From NCBI RefSeq assembly GCF_900460345.1, contig NZ_UHHW01000002.1, positions 1,054,001 to 1,118,000 of the forward strand: 64,000 nucleotides of DNA, written 5' to 3'. The stretch's first letter is position 1, and every line of letters begins with the position of its first letter. Made by a program: the position numbers and the translations under genes. This DNA is from Trueperella pyogenes (GTDB taxonomy: Bacteria > Actinomycetota > Actinomycetes > Actinomycetales > Actinomycetaceae). This document shows, piece after piece, positions 9,517 through 19,251 of the stretch. Below the pieces are notes generated by a model. That model worked only from the letters and a program-made list of their open reading frames with translations, searched no databases and was not told where the DNA came from.

Positions 9517-10787
9517 CGATTCGTCCTCTCTACAATCGTGTTCAAAATGGCGGCGGCCGCCTCTCGCTTCGTGCCTGACGCCTGCGCGACAGTTGTGCCT
9601 TGGCCATCGACTATCGTCACGGCAGTTTCAACATCGCCAAAACCCGCATCGAACCCGACACGATTGATGACCAGCAAATCCGCGCCCTTTCGCCGCGCCT
9701 TTTCGCGGCCAAACTCGAGATAATTCTGTAGCGAGTCACCAGTTTCAGCAGCGAAACCAATGACCAGCTGACCTGGATGCTTGTTTTGTGCCAGACCTGC
9801 GAGAATATCGGGATTTGCCACTAGGTCTAGGTGCAGCTCTTCCCCGCGTTTAAGCTTTGTGTCCGACGCGTTAGCGACGCGGTAGTCGGAGACCGCTGCG
9901 GACATAATGAGGATGTCCTTGTGGGCGTGCGCGCTCATGCTCTCAGCCAGTTCGAGGGCCGACGAGACCTGTTCGATGGTGACACTTGGATCGACCAGCG
10001 CACGCACCGCGGCCTCAATGTTCGCCGCCACGAGCGTCACATCCGCGCCCCTGCGAGATGCCTCGTTGGCAAGTTCAACGCCCATCCGTCCCGTCGAGTG
10101 ATTGGCGATGAAACGGACAGGATCAATAGGTTCACGTGTGCCACCTGCCGAGATAACCACGGACGTGCCGGTCAGATCACCTCGCGCGCCGGCCTGGGTG
10201 AGACCGAGCCGGGTGAGGACCGCATCCGCAATTTCTCCAGGTTCGCTCATTCTGCCCACACCAGTATCTGCGCCAGTCAGACGACCATTTGCCGGGCCGA
10301 TGAATTCCACGCCGCGCTCCGCGAGCGTCTTGACGTTGGCTTGGGTGGCTAGATTGTTCCACATCTCAGTGTGCATCGCCGGTGCCATGAGGATCGGGCA
10401 GGTGGCCACGAGGGCGGACGCCGTCAGCAGATTATCCGCCATCCCCACAGCGATCTTCGCCATCGTGTTGGCCGTGGCCGGGGCAATGAGCATCAGGTCG
10501 GATTTTTGTCCGGTATCGACGTGGACGACGCGATCCGCGCCCTCCGGCGTCTCGACGTGGACGGGATGACCGGACAGTGCCTCCCACGTTGTCTTTCCGA
10601 CGAAATCCAAAGACGCCGGGGTGGGTACCACGACGACGTCGATGCCCGCCGCGCGTAGCCGACGCACGACGACGGCAACTTTGTAGGCGGCGATCCCGCC
10701 GCACACCCCGATGAGGACGCGCGCAACCGGGGCTTTAGATACGAAAGAGCCTCCCAGCTGGGAGGCTCCCGACGCGTCAGTTCTCAA
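9513..10787 (-). CDS. coaBC: Bifunctional CoaBC (PPC synthetase/decarboxylase)
   Basis: Two steps of coenzyme A synthesis: CoaB joins cysteine to 4'-phosphopantothenate, CoaC decarboxylates the product. The FMN-binding CoaC half is N-terminal ([23 protein letters not shown] with the catalytic His, [10 protein letters not shown]); the CoaB half shows [27 protein letters not shown] and a Lys-rich tail. The only in-frame start upstream of the first core strand is TTG at 10787, which overlaps the end of rpoZ by 11 bases and has no clear Shine-Dalgarno. A perfect 22-bp palindrome lies inside the first codons. Confidence 0.93.
   Translation of the reverse strand: MRTDASGASQLGGSFVSKAPVARVLIGVCGGIAAYKVAVVVRRLRAAGIDVVVVPTPASLDFVGKTTWEALSGHPVHVETPEGADRVVHVDTGQKSDLMLIAPATANTMAKIAVGMADNLLTASALVATCPILMAPAMHTEMWNNLATQANVKTLAERGVEFIGPANGRLTGADTGVGRMSEPGEIADAVLTRLGLTQAGARGDLTGTSVVISAGGTREPIDPVRFIANHSTGRMGVELANEASRRGADVTLVAANIEAAVRALVDPSVTIEQVSSALELAESMSAHAHKDILIMSAAVSDYRVANASDTKLKRGEELHLDLVANPDILAGLAQNKHPGQLVIGFAAETGDSLQNYLEFGREKARRKGADLLVINRVGFDAGFGDVETAVTIVDGQGTTVAQASGTKREAAAAILNTIVERTNR
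10747..10768 (-). terminator. 22-bp perfect palindrome at the rpoZ/coaBC junction
   Basis: GAGCCTCCCAG is followed directly by its exact reverse complement. On the minus strand the hairpin begins 9 bases after the rpoZ stop and is followed by TTTCGTATCT, a weak U-rich tail. It could end or slow rpoZ transcription, but it also lies within codons 7-14 of coaBC as called, so read-through transcripts translate through it. Terminator function is inference; the palindrome is exact. Confidence 0.5.
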
Positions 10788-11043
10788 CGGTCAGTGCGAG
10801 CTTGTCTTGCGCAATTTCTTCGAGAGCCACGGACAGTGGCTTCTCTTCGGGCAACGCAGGAACAAGCGGGCCGATGTTGGTGATGTTCTGATCACCAGAC
10901 TTCATTTCCTGACGGTAGGAGTTGATCTGCCGAGCACGCGCAGCGCTGTAGACAGCGAGCGTGTACTTCGAATCGACCTTCTCCAGCAGTTCATCGATTG
11001 CCGGCGAAGTGATTCCCTCAGGATTGGGGGTGGTTCCGAACAT
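10777..11043 (-). CDS. rpoZ: RNA polymerase omega subunit
   Basis: Small subunit that helps beta-prime folding and assembly of RNA polymerase. The 88-residue protein has the typical start [20 protein letters not shown], the core [20 protein letters not shown] (equivalent to the conserved region that clamps beta-prime) and an acidic C-terminus. It lies between gmk and coaBC, the standard actinobacterial order, 51 bases after gmk. Confidence 0.95.
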   Translation of the reverse strand: MFGTTPNPEGITSPAIDELLEKVDSKYTLAVYSAARARQINSYRQEMKSGDQNITNIGPLVPALPEEKPLSVALEEIAQDKLALTVEN

Positions 11044-11094
11044 GTTTGCCTCTCCACGATTTGGCGCCTTGAATCAAAGCATCGACCTTAAATT

Positions 11095-11646
11095 TTAGCG
11101 CTCTGCACCCATAATCTTAAGTAGGTCCTCGGTGGCTTGCGCCACTGTGTTATTGACGACCACGACGTCGAACTCGTCTTCCGCGGCGAGCTCCACCTTC
11201 GCAGTCTCCAAACGACGCCGCTGTTCGGCTTCCGATTCCGTGCCGCGCCCCTTGAGGCGGGCTTCGAGTTCCTCCCACGACGGCGGCGCGAGGAAGATTT
11301 GGGTGGCTTCGGGCATCGACTCTCTGACCTGGCGTGCACCAGCAAGATCGACTTCGAGCAAAACCGTGTGCCCCTGAGCGAGCGCCTCCTCGACAGGACG
11401 ACGCGGCGTCCCATACTTGGCCAGGCCGTGAACAACTGCCCATTCCAGCATCTGCTTGTTTGCAACCAATTCGTCGAATTTCTCAGGCGTCACGAAATGA
11501 TAGTTGACGCCGTCAATCTCTCCAGGGCGTGGCAGACGCGTCGTAGCGGAGACAGAAAACCACAAAGTGGGCATTGCCTTCTTCAGCTCGGCAATGACAG
11601 TCCCTTTTCCGACGGCGGTAGGTCCAGTTAGTACGAATGCGTGCAT
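11095..11646 (-). CDS. gmk: Guanylate kinase
   Basis: Phosphorylates GMP to GDP with ATP. The 183-residue protein has the P-loop GPTAVGKGTV (residues 8-17), the GMP-binding segment SATTRLPRPGEIDGVNYHFV and the lid region with RLKGRGTESEAEQRRRLE. The ATG is followed at once by the first core strand (MHAFVLTG), so no upstream extension is needed. A strong hairpin separates it from mihF upstream. Confidence 0.96.
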   Translation of the reverse strand: MHAFVLTGPTAVGKGTVIAELKKAMPTLWFSVSATTRLPRPGEIDGVNYHFVTPEKFDELVANKQMLEWAVVHGLAKYGTPRRPVEEALAQGHTVLLEVDLAGARQVRESMPEATQIFLAPPSWEELEARLKGRGTESEAEQRRRLETAKVELAAEDEFDVVVVNNTVAQATEDLLKIMGAER

Positions 11647-11672
11647 AGACCAATCGTGCCAGAAACGACGGC

Positions 11673-11712
11673 GTTAGCCCAAGTCTCCCCTCACGGACAG
11701 ACTTGGGCTAAC
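11673..11712 (-). terminator. 14-bp stem-loop between mihF and gmk
   Basis: GTTAGCCCAAGTCT (11673..11686) pairs perfectly with AGACTTGGGCTAAC (11699..11712) across a 12-base loop. It begins 8 bases after the mihF stop on the minus strand. No U-tract follows, so it may be an RNA-stabilising or partial terminator element that sets mihF mRNA apart from gmk. The stem is exact; the role is inferred. Confidence 0.6.
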
Positions 11713-11720
11713 AAGGTTAA

Positions 11721-12032
11721 TCAGCCGAAGAGCTCAACCAGTTTCTCAGCCTGATGCTTACCCAGGCCAGCCACGCGGCGCGACGGGGAGATGTTTGCGC
11801 GCTCCATGATGGCCTCACACTTTGCCGGACCCACGCCGGGTAGTGCCTGCAGGAGGGCGGTGACCTTCAGCTTGGCAATGACGGGATCGCCCTTGGCAAG
11901 ATCAAGCACCTCCGAAAGCTTCTTTTTGCCGGATTTGAGTTCTTCTTTAATTGCTGCCCGCTTTTTGCGTGCAACAGCAGCTTTTTCGAGTGCTGCTTGG
12001 CGCTCTTCAGGTGTCAATTCTGGTAGAGCCAT
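11721..12032 (-). CDS. mihF: Integration host factor, actinobacterial type (mIHF)
   Basis: Nucleoid-associated DNA-binding protein of the mIHF family, unrelated to the IHF/HU fold. The 103-residue protein has a basic helical N-terminal half (RQAALEKAAVARKKRAAIK) and the C-terminal helix-two-turn-helix LPGVGPAKCEAIMERANI with the RRVAGLG turn. The family bends DNA and is needed for chromosome compaction. It stands in its usual place upstream of gmk and probably has its own promoter, since the carB remnant lies upstream. Confidence 0.95.
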   Translation of the reverse strand: MALPELTPEERQAALEKAAVARKKRAAIKEELKSGKKKLSEVLDLAKGDPVIAKLKVTALLQALPGVGPAKCEAIMERANISPSRRVAGLGKHQAEKLVELFG

Positions 12033-12207
12033 GTGTATCTCCTAACTCTGTTTTTATACGGCCAATATAGCCTTGACCGGGCAGAATTTCCCCTAATTTT
12101 CGCCAATTTGCAGAGATATTTTTGCACGAAAACATAACTGCTGGTCAGAGCGTTATGTCGGAATTACATTTCCCCCTTTTTGTCGTCACTGCGGCGAGTC
12201 GATCTCG
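12033..12207 (-). promoter_or_regulatory. AT-rich leader region of mihF
   Basis: This gap between the carB remnant and mihF is clearly richer in A and T than the genes around it. On the minus strand it contains TATATT and TATAAA 35-50 bases before the mihF ATG and a Shine-Dalgarno AGGAG. I cannot fit a good -35 box to either. It should hold the mihF promoter, but exact boxes are uncertain. Confidence 0.35.
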
Positions 12208-15138
12208 CTATCTGGAAGCATGAGGGTTCTGCAGGGTCGTGATCTCAGGGCGCTGTGAGCGCATATTCTTGATCGCCTGAACGCCGGCTGCAAACTCGGA
12301 GATCGTCGTCATGATCGGCAGATCCGCGGCTGTCGTCGCCGCGCGGATCGAATAGCCGTCGGCACGTGCACCCTGTGAGTTGGGTGTATTGACCACCATG
12401 TCGATCGTGCCCGAGGAGATCAGGTCCACGACGTTGGTCTTTCCCCTCTCGGACAACTTCGCCACCGGCTGGGTGGGAATGCCATAACGGCCAAGCACTT
12501 TGGACGTGCCGGAGGTGGCATAGATGATAAAGCCCATGTCAACCAGCTGCAAGACCGGCAGGATCATCGCAGCCTTATCTCTGTTCGACACCGAGACGAA
12601 GACGGCTCCCTTCGTGGGCAGACCATCGAAGGCCGCGCGCTCTGCCTTGGCAAAGGCTGCTGGGAACGTCATGTCGATGCCCATGACCTCGCCCGTCGAG
12701 CGCTTCTCTGGGCCAAGCACGGTGTCGACTACTGTGCCCTGCGCCGTCACGAAACGCTTAAACGGCAGTACCGCTTCCTTGACCGCAATCGGGCTTTCCA
12801 GGTCAAGAAGCCGGGCGTCCATCTGGGGTAGCGTGCCCTCGGCCTTCAGCTGTTCAATCGTCTCTCCCATCATCACCCGCGTGGCAGCGTGCGCAAGGGA
12901 TACGCCCGTCGCTTTGGAGACAAAGGGCACCGTGCGCGACGCGCGCGGATTGGCCTCAATCACGTAAAGTGCACCGGCCTGAATGGCGAATTGGATATTG
13001 ACTAGACCCACGACGCCGACGCCGCGGGCAATGGCCTCGGTAGCCGCAAAAATTTGGTCGATCATCTCCTGCGAGAACGTAATGGTAGGCAGCACACACA
13101 CGCAGAATCGCCGGAGTGAATGCCGGCCTCTTGGATGTGCTGCATGACGCCGCCGAGGAAGAGCTCGTGGCCATCGAAAATGGCGTCGACGTCGATCTCT
13201 GTGGCGTCGTCGAGGAAACGGTCGATGAGCAGTGGGGCCGAGTGGCGCGACGCGTCCGTCTTTTCCGACTCTCGGCGAGCCAAATACTTTTCGAGCTCCT
13301 GACGTGAGTACACGATCTGCATACCGCGCCCGCCCAAGACGTACGACGGACGCACGAGCACCGGGTAGCCGATTGATTCCGCAACCTCGATCGCTTGAAG
13401 GTCAGATATGGCCGTCCCGTACTGCGGCGCTTGCAAACCAGCCGCCTCAAGCACGGTGCCAAACAACTTGCAGTCTTCGGCCATGTCGATAGCCTCCGGC
13501 GTCGTGCCGACGATCGGCAACCCGCAGCTTGCAGTTCCTTGGCCAATGCCAATGGGGTCTGGCCGCCGAGCTGGACAATGACACCTGCGATAGGTCCGGC
13601 AAGCAGCTCAGCTCTGTATACCTCAAGGACGTCCTCGAGCGTGAGTGGCTCGAAATACAAGCGGTCTGAGATGTCGTAGTCGGTAGAGACCGTCTCCGGG
13701 TTACAGTTCACGATGATTGTCTCGAACTCCTCGAGAGCGAACGTTGCCTGGACGCAGGAATAGTCAAACTCGAGCCCTTGGCCAATACGGTTCGGCCCTG
13801 AACCCAAGATGAGCACAGCTGGCTTTTCGCGCGGGAAAACCTCGGTAACTTGGTCGTAGGTAGAGTACATGTACGGCGTGGACGCCTCGAGCGTGCCCGC
13901 ACATGTATCGACCATCTTGTAGACCGGATGGAGGTTGTATGCCCAGCGCACCTCGCGTACAGCGACCTCTGAGATGCCGCGGAGCTGACCAATCTGCCGG
14001 TCGGAAAAGCCGTGGCGCTTGGCCCGCGCCAAGACCTCGGCGGTCAATGCCTGCGCGTTGACGATCTCCTCAGCTACCTCGTTAATCAGGGCGATCCGGT
14101 CCAAGAAGAGCGGGTCGATGTCGGTGGCCGCATTGATCTGCGCCACGTTCGCTCCCCCGCGTAACGCCTGCTGGATCTGGATAATGCGATCTTGGGTAGG
14201 GCGCTTGACAGCTTCAAGGAGCGCCGTCACATCGGGCTCTCCCTCCCAGTGGAAAACCGACCCTTTTGTATCGAGGGAGCGCATGGCCTTCTGCAGCGCT
14301 TCCGTGAAGTTGCGCCCCAACGACATCGCCTCGCCGACCGATTTCATCGTCGTCGTGAGCGTGTCATCAGCGGCAGGGAACTTCTCGAACGCAAACCGTG
14401 GCACCTTCACAACAACGTAATCGACCGCAGGATCTCCGCTTGAAAGCGACAGCCCGGTCATGTCGTTCTGGATCTCATCGAGCGTGTATCCCACGGCGAG
14501 CATAGTCGTCACCTTGGCGATCGGCACGCCGGTAGCCTTCGAGGCCAGCGCGGAAGATCGAGACACGCGCGGGTTCATCTCAATAACAACCATGCGCCCG
14601 GTTTGCGGCTCGATTGCGATCCGGATATTGCAGCCCCCTGCTGCCAGGCCAACCTCGCGGATGATCGCTATGCCGAGGTCGCGGACGGCGTTAAATTCGG
14701 CGTCGGTCAAGGTCATCGCCGGCGCCAGCGTGATCGAGTCTCCGGTGTGGACGCCCACAGGGTCAAAGTTTTCGATGGAGCAGACGAGGATCGCGACGTC
14801 GTTGGCGTCCCGAATGACCTCGAGCTCAATCTCTTTCCAATCGCCGTATTCAAGGCCGTCTGCCCACCTAACGTGGCCAGGATGGCGTCAGGACGCTCTT
14901 TTGCGATGATCTGGGCGACGACGTCGGCAGTAATCGGTTCGATGTAGGTGGCATCAGCCATATCCGGGTCGGTCATGATAGTGGCTGGATTCGAATTGAC
15001 CCAGATGACGCGATAGCCCTCCTGTTTGAGGACGCGGCACGCTTGGGTACCGGAATAATCAAATTCGCAGGCCTGACCGATGACGATCGGGCCGGAGTCG
15101 ATGACAAGAATCGAGTTAATATCTGTGCGGCGTGGCGT
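12208..15138 (-). pseudogene. carB: Carbamoyl-phosphate synthase large subunit, decayed (carB)
   Basis: Remnant of the two-ATP-grasp subunit that makes carbamoyl phosphate for pyrimidines and arginine. Reading from the 5' end: the expected ATG is ACG at 15136..15138; the early GSGP motif reads DSGP; at about 14846 the sequence jumps from GGQTALNTA straight to the DWKEIELEV region, a loss of roughly 115-120 codons of the first ATP-grasp domain that also breaks the frame; at about 13524 one base is missing (QAAG|LPIVG); at about 13096 an extra TG in a TG run shifts the frame at GDSACV. The C-terminal allosteric domain is otherwise readable to its stop. Five lesions rule out a functional product. 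Confidence 0.93.
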
Positions 15139-15529
15139 TAGTTTTCCTCGCTCACGATGGTTGCACTGACGTCATTCGCGCGCCCGATGCGCGCAATTGC
15201 TCGGGTGTCGACTTCGCGGATTCCGACGACGCCGTCGGCGCGCAGCTGGTCCTCAAGCTCGATGACAGCGTGTGCTGAGGAGGCTCTCGAACGGGGTCAC
15301 GGGCGATAATTCCGCCTGCGACGATCGCACCTTCAAGCCCGGTGTTACCGATGTGCGGCGTCGTCAACAAGACAATCGCGCCCGCATTGGCCGGGTCAGC
15401 AAGCACACGCTCGACGCCCGTCGCTGTCGTCGCCACAACCAGGCGGCCAGTGACCTCACCTATCGCACCAAACCCCCTTCCGTGAAATTCCTGTCCATCG
15501 CTAAGGACGATCCTTGCCGAGTTACTCAT
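15138..15529 (-). pseudogene. carA: Carbamoyl-phosphate synthase small subunit, truncated (carA)
   Basis: Only the N-terminal domain remains. It starts well (GGAGG Shine-Dalgarno, SARIVLSDGQEFHGRGFGA, PHIGNTG), but one base is lost near 15287 so that the original frame ends out of phase; after correction the reading continues through ADGVVGIREVDTRAIARI and stops at a TAA that touches the dead carB start. The whole class I glutaminase domain, with its Cys-His-Glu triad (about 230 residues), is gone. It cannot deliver ammonia to CarB. Confidence 0.92.
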
Positions 15530-15560
15530 CTGCCCTCCACCAGTAGGTTTCCTTTACGGT

Positions 15561-15592
15561 AAAAAAGACGCCGGCTAGAAAAGCCGGCGTCT
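15561..15592 (-). terminator. Rho-independent terminator after nusB
   Basis: AGACGCCGGCT (15566..15576) and AGCCGGCGTCT (15582..15592) form a perfect 11-bp stem with a five-base loop. On the minus strand it is followed by TTTTTTACCG, a proper U-tract at 15561..15566. It ends the efp-nusB transcript 20 bases after the nusB stop and insulates it from the carA remnant. Confidence 0.93.
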
Positions 15593-15612
15593 ACATCGCG
15601 ATCATCGCTAAG

Positions 15613-16113
15613 TTATTCCCCACGTTCTGACGAATCATCGACCACGGGGAGATGATCGATGTCGTTGTGAAGACCCGCGGTTTCTTCCGCACGGATCTCG
15701 CCAATCCTATTGAGTACCCCCATGACGAAGGGGACGGCGTTGTCCGAAGAAATATCTCTGGCCAACGACTTGATTTCGGAGACGACGATGGGCACATCCA
15801 CGCCCAGGAACATGATCTCTGTGGCACCCACGCGCAACAAGCTGCGGTCAACGATCGGCATTCTCTCGATCGACCACTTCGGTGAGGCCGCTTCGATCAT
15901 CGAATCAACATCGGCAGCTGAATCGGCGTACGCCTCTACCACGGTGACCCCATATTCGCCGATAGGCACCATGTGAGTAGACACGACCTTGCGTTCTTCA
16001 AGGAGCGTGTGCAAATCAAGCCCGCGCACATCTGCTTCAAAGAGCACGTCGAGTGCCATCTGACGCTGAAGGGAGCGGCCTTTCCTCTTGGGATTGGGAC
16101 GATTCTTGCTCAT
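15613..16113 (-). CDS. nusB: Transcription antitermination factor NusB
   Basis: Binds boxA RNA with S10/NusE in rRNA antitermination. The 166-residue protein has a basic N-terminus (RPNPKRKGRSLQRQMALDVL), the all-helical NusB core and the conserved segment IVVSEIKSLARDISSDNAVPF then VMGVLNRI. Its ATG shares a base with the efp stop (TAATG), showing a two-gene operon. In relatives pyr genes often follow; here a terminator follows. Confidence 0.96.
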   Translation of the reverse strand: MSKNRPNPKRKGRSLQRQMALDVLFEADVRGLDLHTLLEERKVVSTHMVPIGEYGVTVVEAYADSAADVDSMIEAASPKWSIERMPIVDRSLLRVGATEIMFLGVDVPIVVSEIKSLARDISSDNAVPFVMGVLNRIGEIRAEETAGLHNDIDHLPVVDDSSERGE

Positions 16114-16676
16114 TAGGCGCGGTTAAGGTACTCGCCGGTACGGGTGTCCACCTTGACCTTGGTACCCTGCTCGATGAACAGCGGAACCTGGATCTCAAAA
16201 CCCGTTTCGAGGGTGGCCGGCTTAGTTCCGGCGTTCGAGCGATCGCCCTGCAGGCCAGGCTCAGTAAAGGTGATCTCAAGAACCACCGACGAAGGCAGTT
16301 CGATGAAGAGCACTGCGCCGTCGTGCATCGCGATGATGACATTCTGGTTTTCGAGCATATAGTTCTTGGCGTCGCCCACCACAGCCGCCGAGACCGGCAG
16401 CTGCTCATAGGTCTCCAGATCCATGAAGATGTAGTCTTCACCGTCGTTGTACAGGTACTGCATGTCGCGGCGGTCAACCGTGGCTGTCTCCACCTTCACG
16501 CCGGCATTCATCGTCTTATCGACGTTCTTGCCCGACAGGACATTGCGCAGCTTTGTGCGAACGAAGGCCGGACCCTTGCCAGGCTTAACATGCTGGAATT
16601 CGACAACCTGCCAAAGTTGATTGTCGATCTTAAGAACCATGCCGTTCTTCAGGTCATTCGTTGTTGCCACATTCAT
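16113..16676 (-). CDS. efp: Elongation factor P
   Basis: Relieves ribosome stalling at proline runs. The 187-residue protein has the KOW-like domain and two OB domains. The tip loop reads KPGKGPAF with Lys34 at the functional position; the PGKGP loop is the type found in actinobacteria, where the lysine was reported to work without modification. No modification enzyme gene is nearby, in agreement. Co-transcribed with nusB. Confidence 0.96.
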   Translation of the reverse strand: MNVATTNDLKNGMVLKIDNQLWQVVEFQHVKPGKGPAFVRTKLRNVLSGKNVDKTMNAGVKVETATVDRRDMQYLYNDGEDYIFMDLETYEQLPVSAAVVGDAKNYMLENQNVIIAMHDGAVLFIELPSSVVLEITFTEPGLQGDRSNAGTKPATLETGFEIQVPLFIEQGTKVKVDTRTGEYLNRA

Positions 16677-16701
16677 CCAATCGTTATAGGCCAGCGTTTT
16701 C

Positions 16702-18630
16702 TCAGTGCAAGTTTAGCGTGTAAACGGCACTTTTCCCCATCGGTGTTGTGTGGCATTGCGCGCTTGCAAACGTAGACAAGTGCTGTGGGGCTTTCACCTT
16801 GATGGTCGCCGATAGCTCTTTTTCCGCGCGAGAGGGGCGCGCAGCGAGCAATGCCCACACGATGCACGCGAGGTCAACCAGCTCCTGCATCCACGCCCCC
16901 AAAAAGGCTGGCATAACGCCGCTGGCGCCCACCCCCATGAGTACAATTGACAAGCTCACCCCAATCGCGATGGCCTGCCAAGCAATGCGCATGGTTCGTT
17001 TGCCAATCAAAAGCAGGCGTGGCAGCCGGGCAAGATCGTCGAGCATGATGACGACGTCGGCACTCTCCACCGCAGCCGCAGAGCCGCGCGCACCCATCGC
17101 CACGCCGACGTCGGCAGCGGCTAAGACGGGCGCATCGTTGACGCCGTCGCCGACCATCAACACGGGTTTAGGTGCCATTGCGCCGACAGCACTCACCTTG
17201 TCCTCGGGTAGCAGGTTGGCGTGAACCGTGTCGATAGCGATGTCACTGGCCACACGCTGGGCTGTTTCTAGGGAGTCCCCGGTGAGCATGACGTTTTCTT
17301 CAATTCCGATGCCCTTGAGCGCGGCGAGCGCAGCCGGGGTCTCTTCACGCACTGGGTCGCTGAGCTCAATGTGTCCGGCAAGCTTATCGTCGATAGACAC
17401 GAAGATGACCGAGTATCCGGGTCGCACCTCCACAGGCGCTTCCTGCTCCACGCCCGTGACAAAGCTGTACTTGCCTACCTTCACGCTCTTTCCCCGCACA
17501 TGTGCGAGTACGCCCTGGGCGGGGATGTCGTGAGAATCGTCAGGCTCCTCGGCACCGCCTGCCGCCTCGACGATTGCTCGTGCAAGTGGATGGGAGGAGT
17601 ATTTCTCGGCACTCGCGGCGATCTGCAAAAGCTCGTCGGCGTCTGCCTCGGCGACGATATTCGTTATCTGGGGCAGACCCCTTGTCAGCGTGCCGGTCTT
17701 GTCAAAGGCCACGGATCGTATTTTGGCAATCTGTTCGATCGTGCCCGCATTCTTTACGATCATGCCACCGCGGGCTGCGCGGGACATGCCTGCCATAAAA
17801 GCCACTGGCGCTGCGATGATCAGCGGGCACGGCGTCGCCACCACAAGCACCTGGGCAAAGCGCATCATATCTCCCGACACGAACCAGGCAATGCCAGCAA
17901 TGGCGAAAGCAGCGACGGTAAACGGGAGAGCCACGCGATCTGCCAACCGCACGAAAGGTGCTCTCGATTGGCGCGCCTCGGTCACGAGCGAGACGATGCG
18001 CTGATATTGCGAATCCGCGGCACTCGCGCTCGCGCGGACCTCGATGGTCGCCGCCCCGTTCAAGGAGCCAGACAAAAGCGCCTCGCCACGTGCATGATTG
18101 ACGGGCATAGCTTCGCCAGTGAGCTGGCTTTCGTCGATGAGGGCGGACTGCGATAGCAGGACCACATCCACCGGGATGACCTCGTGCGGACGCACGACCA
18201 AGTGATCTCCCACGCCGACCTCATCGATCGCGATCTCTTCTACACCCTCACCATTCTTTCGGTACGCGATGGTCGGCGCTCCTTCCAGCAGACAAGTAAG
18301 TTCTGCACTCGCGCGTCCTTCCGCAAAATCTTCGAGCGCCTCACCGCCTGTGAGCATCAGGCAGACGACGAGCGCCGCCCAGTACTCCCCTACCACTACC
18401 GTGGAGACGATGGCGGTCACCGCGAGGATGTCGATGCCGAAGCTGCCCCTGCGCAGGGTTTGAACCATGTCTTTGAGTTGCAGGGTCGCGATTCCGAGCG
18501 CGACTCCGGACACGAGCCATGTAGTTACATGCTCGTGTCCTAGTGCGCTCGCCACGAGACCCATGACAGCCATGATGGCAATGAGCACGACGAGCGGGTA
18601 ACGAGCGGAGAACTTCGTGACGGCATCCAT
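16702..18630 (-). CDS. P1B-type heavy-metal-translocating ATPase
   Basis: Membrane pump of 642 residues that exports or imports a metal ion using ATP. Motifs in order: actuator TGEAMPV (about 171-177), the membrane metal site TPCPL (266-270), phosphorylated Asp310 in [16 protein letters not shown] and GDGVNDAPV. The site is CPL, not the CPC of Cu/Zn pumps, and there is no N-terminal CxxC metal-binding domain, so the metal cannot be told. The C-terminal ~25 residues, including AQCHTT, are extra. It sits upstream of efp in the same direction with 25 bases between. Confidence 0.88.
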   Translation of the reverse strand: MDAVTKFSARYPLVVLIAIMAVMGLVASALGHEHVTTWLVSGVALGIATLQLKDMVQTLRRGSFGIDILAVTAIVSTVVVGEYWAALVVCLMLTGGEALEDFAEGRASAELTCLLEGAPTIAYRKNGEGVEEIAIDEVGVGDHLVVRPHEVIPVDVVLLSQSALIDESQLTGEAMPVNHARGEALLSGSLNGAATIEVRASASAADSQYQRIVSLVTEARQSRAPFVRLADRVALPFTVAAFAIAGIAWFVSGDMMRFAQVLVVATPCPLIIAAPVAFMAGMSRAARGGMIVKNAGTIEQIAKIRSVAFDKTGTLTRGLPQITNIVAEADADELLQIAASAEKYSSHPLARAIVEAAGGAEEPDDSHDIPAQGVLAHVRGKSVKVGKYSFVTGVEQEAPVEVRPGYSVIFVSIDDKLAGHIELSDPVREETPAALAALKGIGIEENVMLTGDSLETAQRVASDIAIDTVHANLLPEDKVSAVGAMAPKPVLMVGDGVNDAPVLAAADVGVAMGARGSAAAVESADVVIMLDDLARLPRLLLIGKRTMRIAWQAIAIGVSLSIVLMGVGASGVMPAFLGAWMQELVDLACIVWALLAARPSRAEKELSATIKVKAPQHLSTFASAQCHTTPMGKSAVYTLNLH

Positions 18631-18681
18631 ACCCTCATCGTATTCTGGAATGAATCCATAAACAACGAAGGCAAGGCGGCC

Positions 18682-19251
18682 CTAAAGCAGGTAACCCTCC
18701 CCTTTTTCGTGAGAAATAAGCGAAATAAGGGCCCGCGCCACCTCTTGCACTGAGCGTGATGTTGTATCATACGTGTGTGTTGCCACGGCGTCGTACAGCG
18801 AAAGCCTACGCTCAAGCATCGAGCGCAATTCCTTGCGCGGCATCACCAGCGTGGCGGAACGCGGCCCGATCAGCCCATTTCGCGTCATGAGCGTCGATAG
18901 ATCTGCAGTAAGATGAACGACCACGCAGGAACTGGCTCGCAGGCGCTGTCGAATCGACGCGAATGGGCCGTCGTCATCGACACTTTCGCCTAGACCCTCC
19001 GAGGGCACGGCAAGCCCCCAGCGAGCCTCTGGGGAGGCCTCGATGTCGTCAAGAAGCGTCTCCAGAACCTGCGCTAGCATCCGCTGGCGCTCGTCAGTAT
19101 CAGTGAGCAGGTAGAGATCTTCGACCGTCAGTGCCCGCATCGTGGCGGCTACAGCGCCGGCGTCAGCGGCATTCCACCCCAAGCGCGCCAGCTCGCCAAC
19201 CACTGACGTTTTGCCCGTACCCGGAGCACCAACGAGAACAAGCGCGCTCAC
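18682..19251 (-). CDS. Shikimate-kinase-like P-loop protein
   Basis: P-loop protein of 189 residues with Walker A GAPGTGKTS (residues 8-16). The C-terminal half follows the shikimate kinase plan (VVVHL..., RSATL, ERRLSLYDAVATHTYDTT, RSVQEVARAL), but the GGG shikimate-binding motif is not visible and the middle is acidic and divergent. Its GTG start overlaps the aroKB stop as GTGA, so it is translated with a real shikimate kinase. It may be a diverged AroK paralog with another substrate or a regulatory role. Function unknown. Confidence 0.72.
   Translation of the reverse strand: MSALVLVGAPGTGKTSVVGELARLGWNAADAGAVAATMRALTVEDLYLLTDTDERQRMLAQVLETLLDDIEASPEARWGLAVPSEGLGESVDDDGPFASIRQRLRASSCVVVHLTADLSTLMTRNGLIGPRSATLVMPRKELRSMLERRLSLYDAVATHTYDTTSRSVQEVARALISLISHEKGEGYLL

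Noticed and set aside
12208..15529. carAB breaks as mere sequencing error
   Set aside because: Single-base errors could explain two indels, but not the large deletion, the missing glutaminase domain and the lost start codon together with the absent pyr neighbours.
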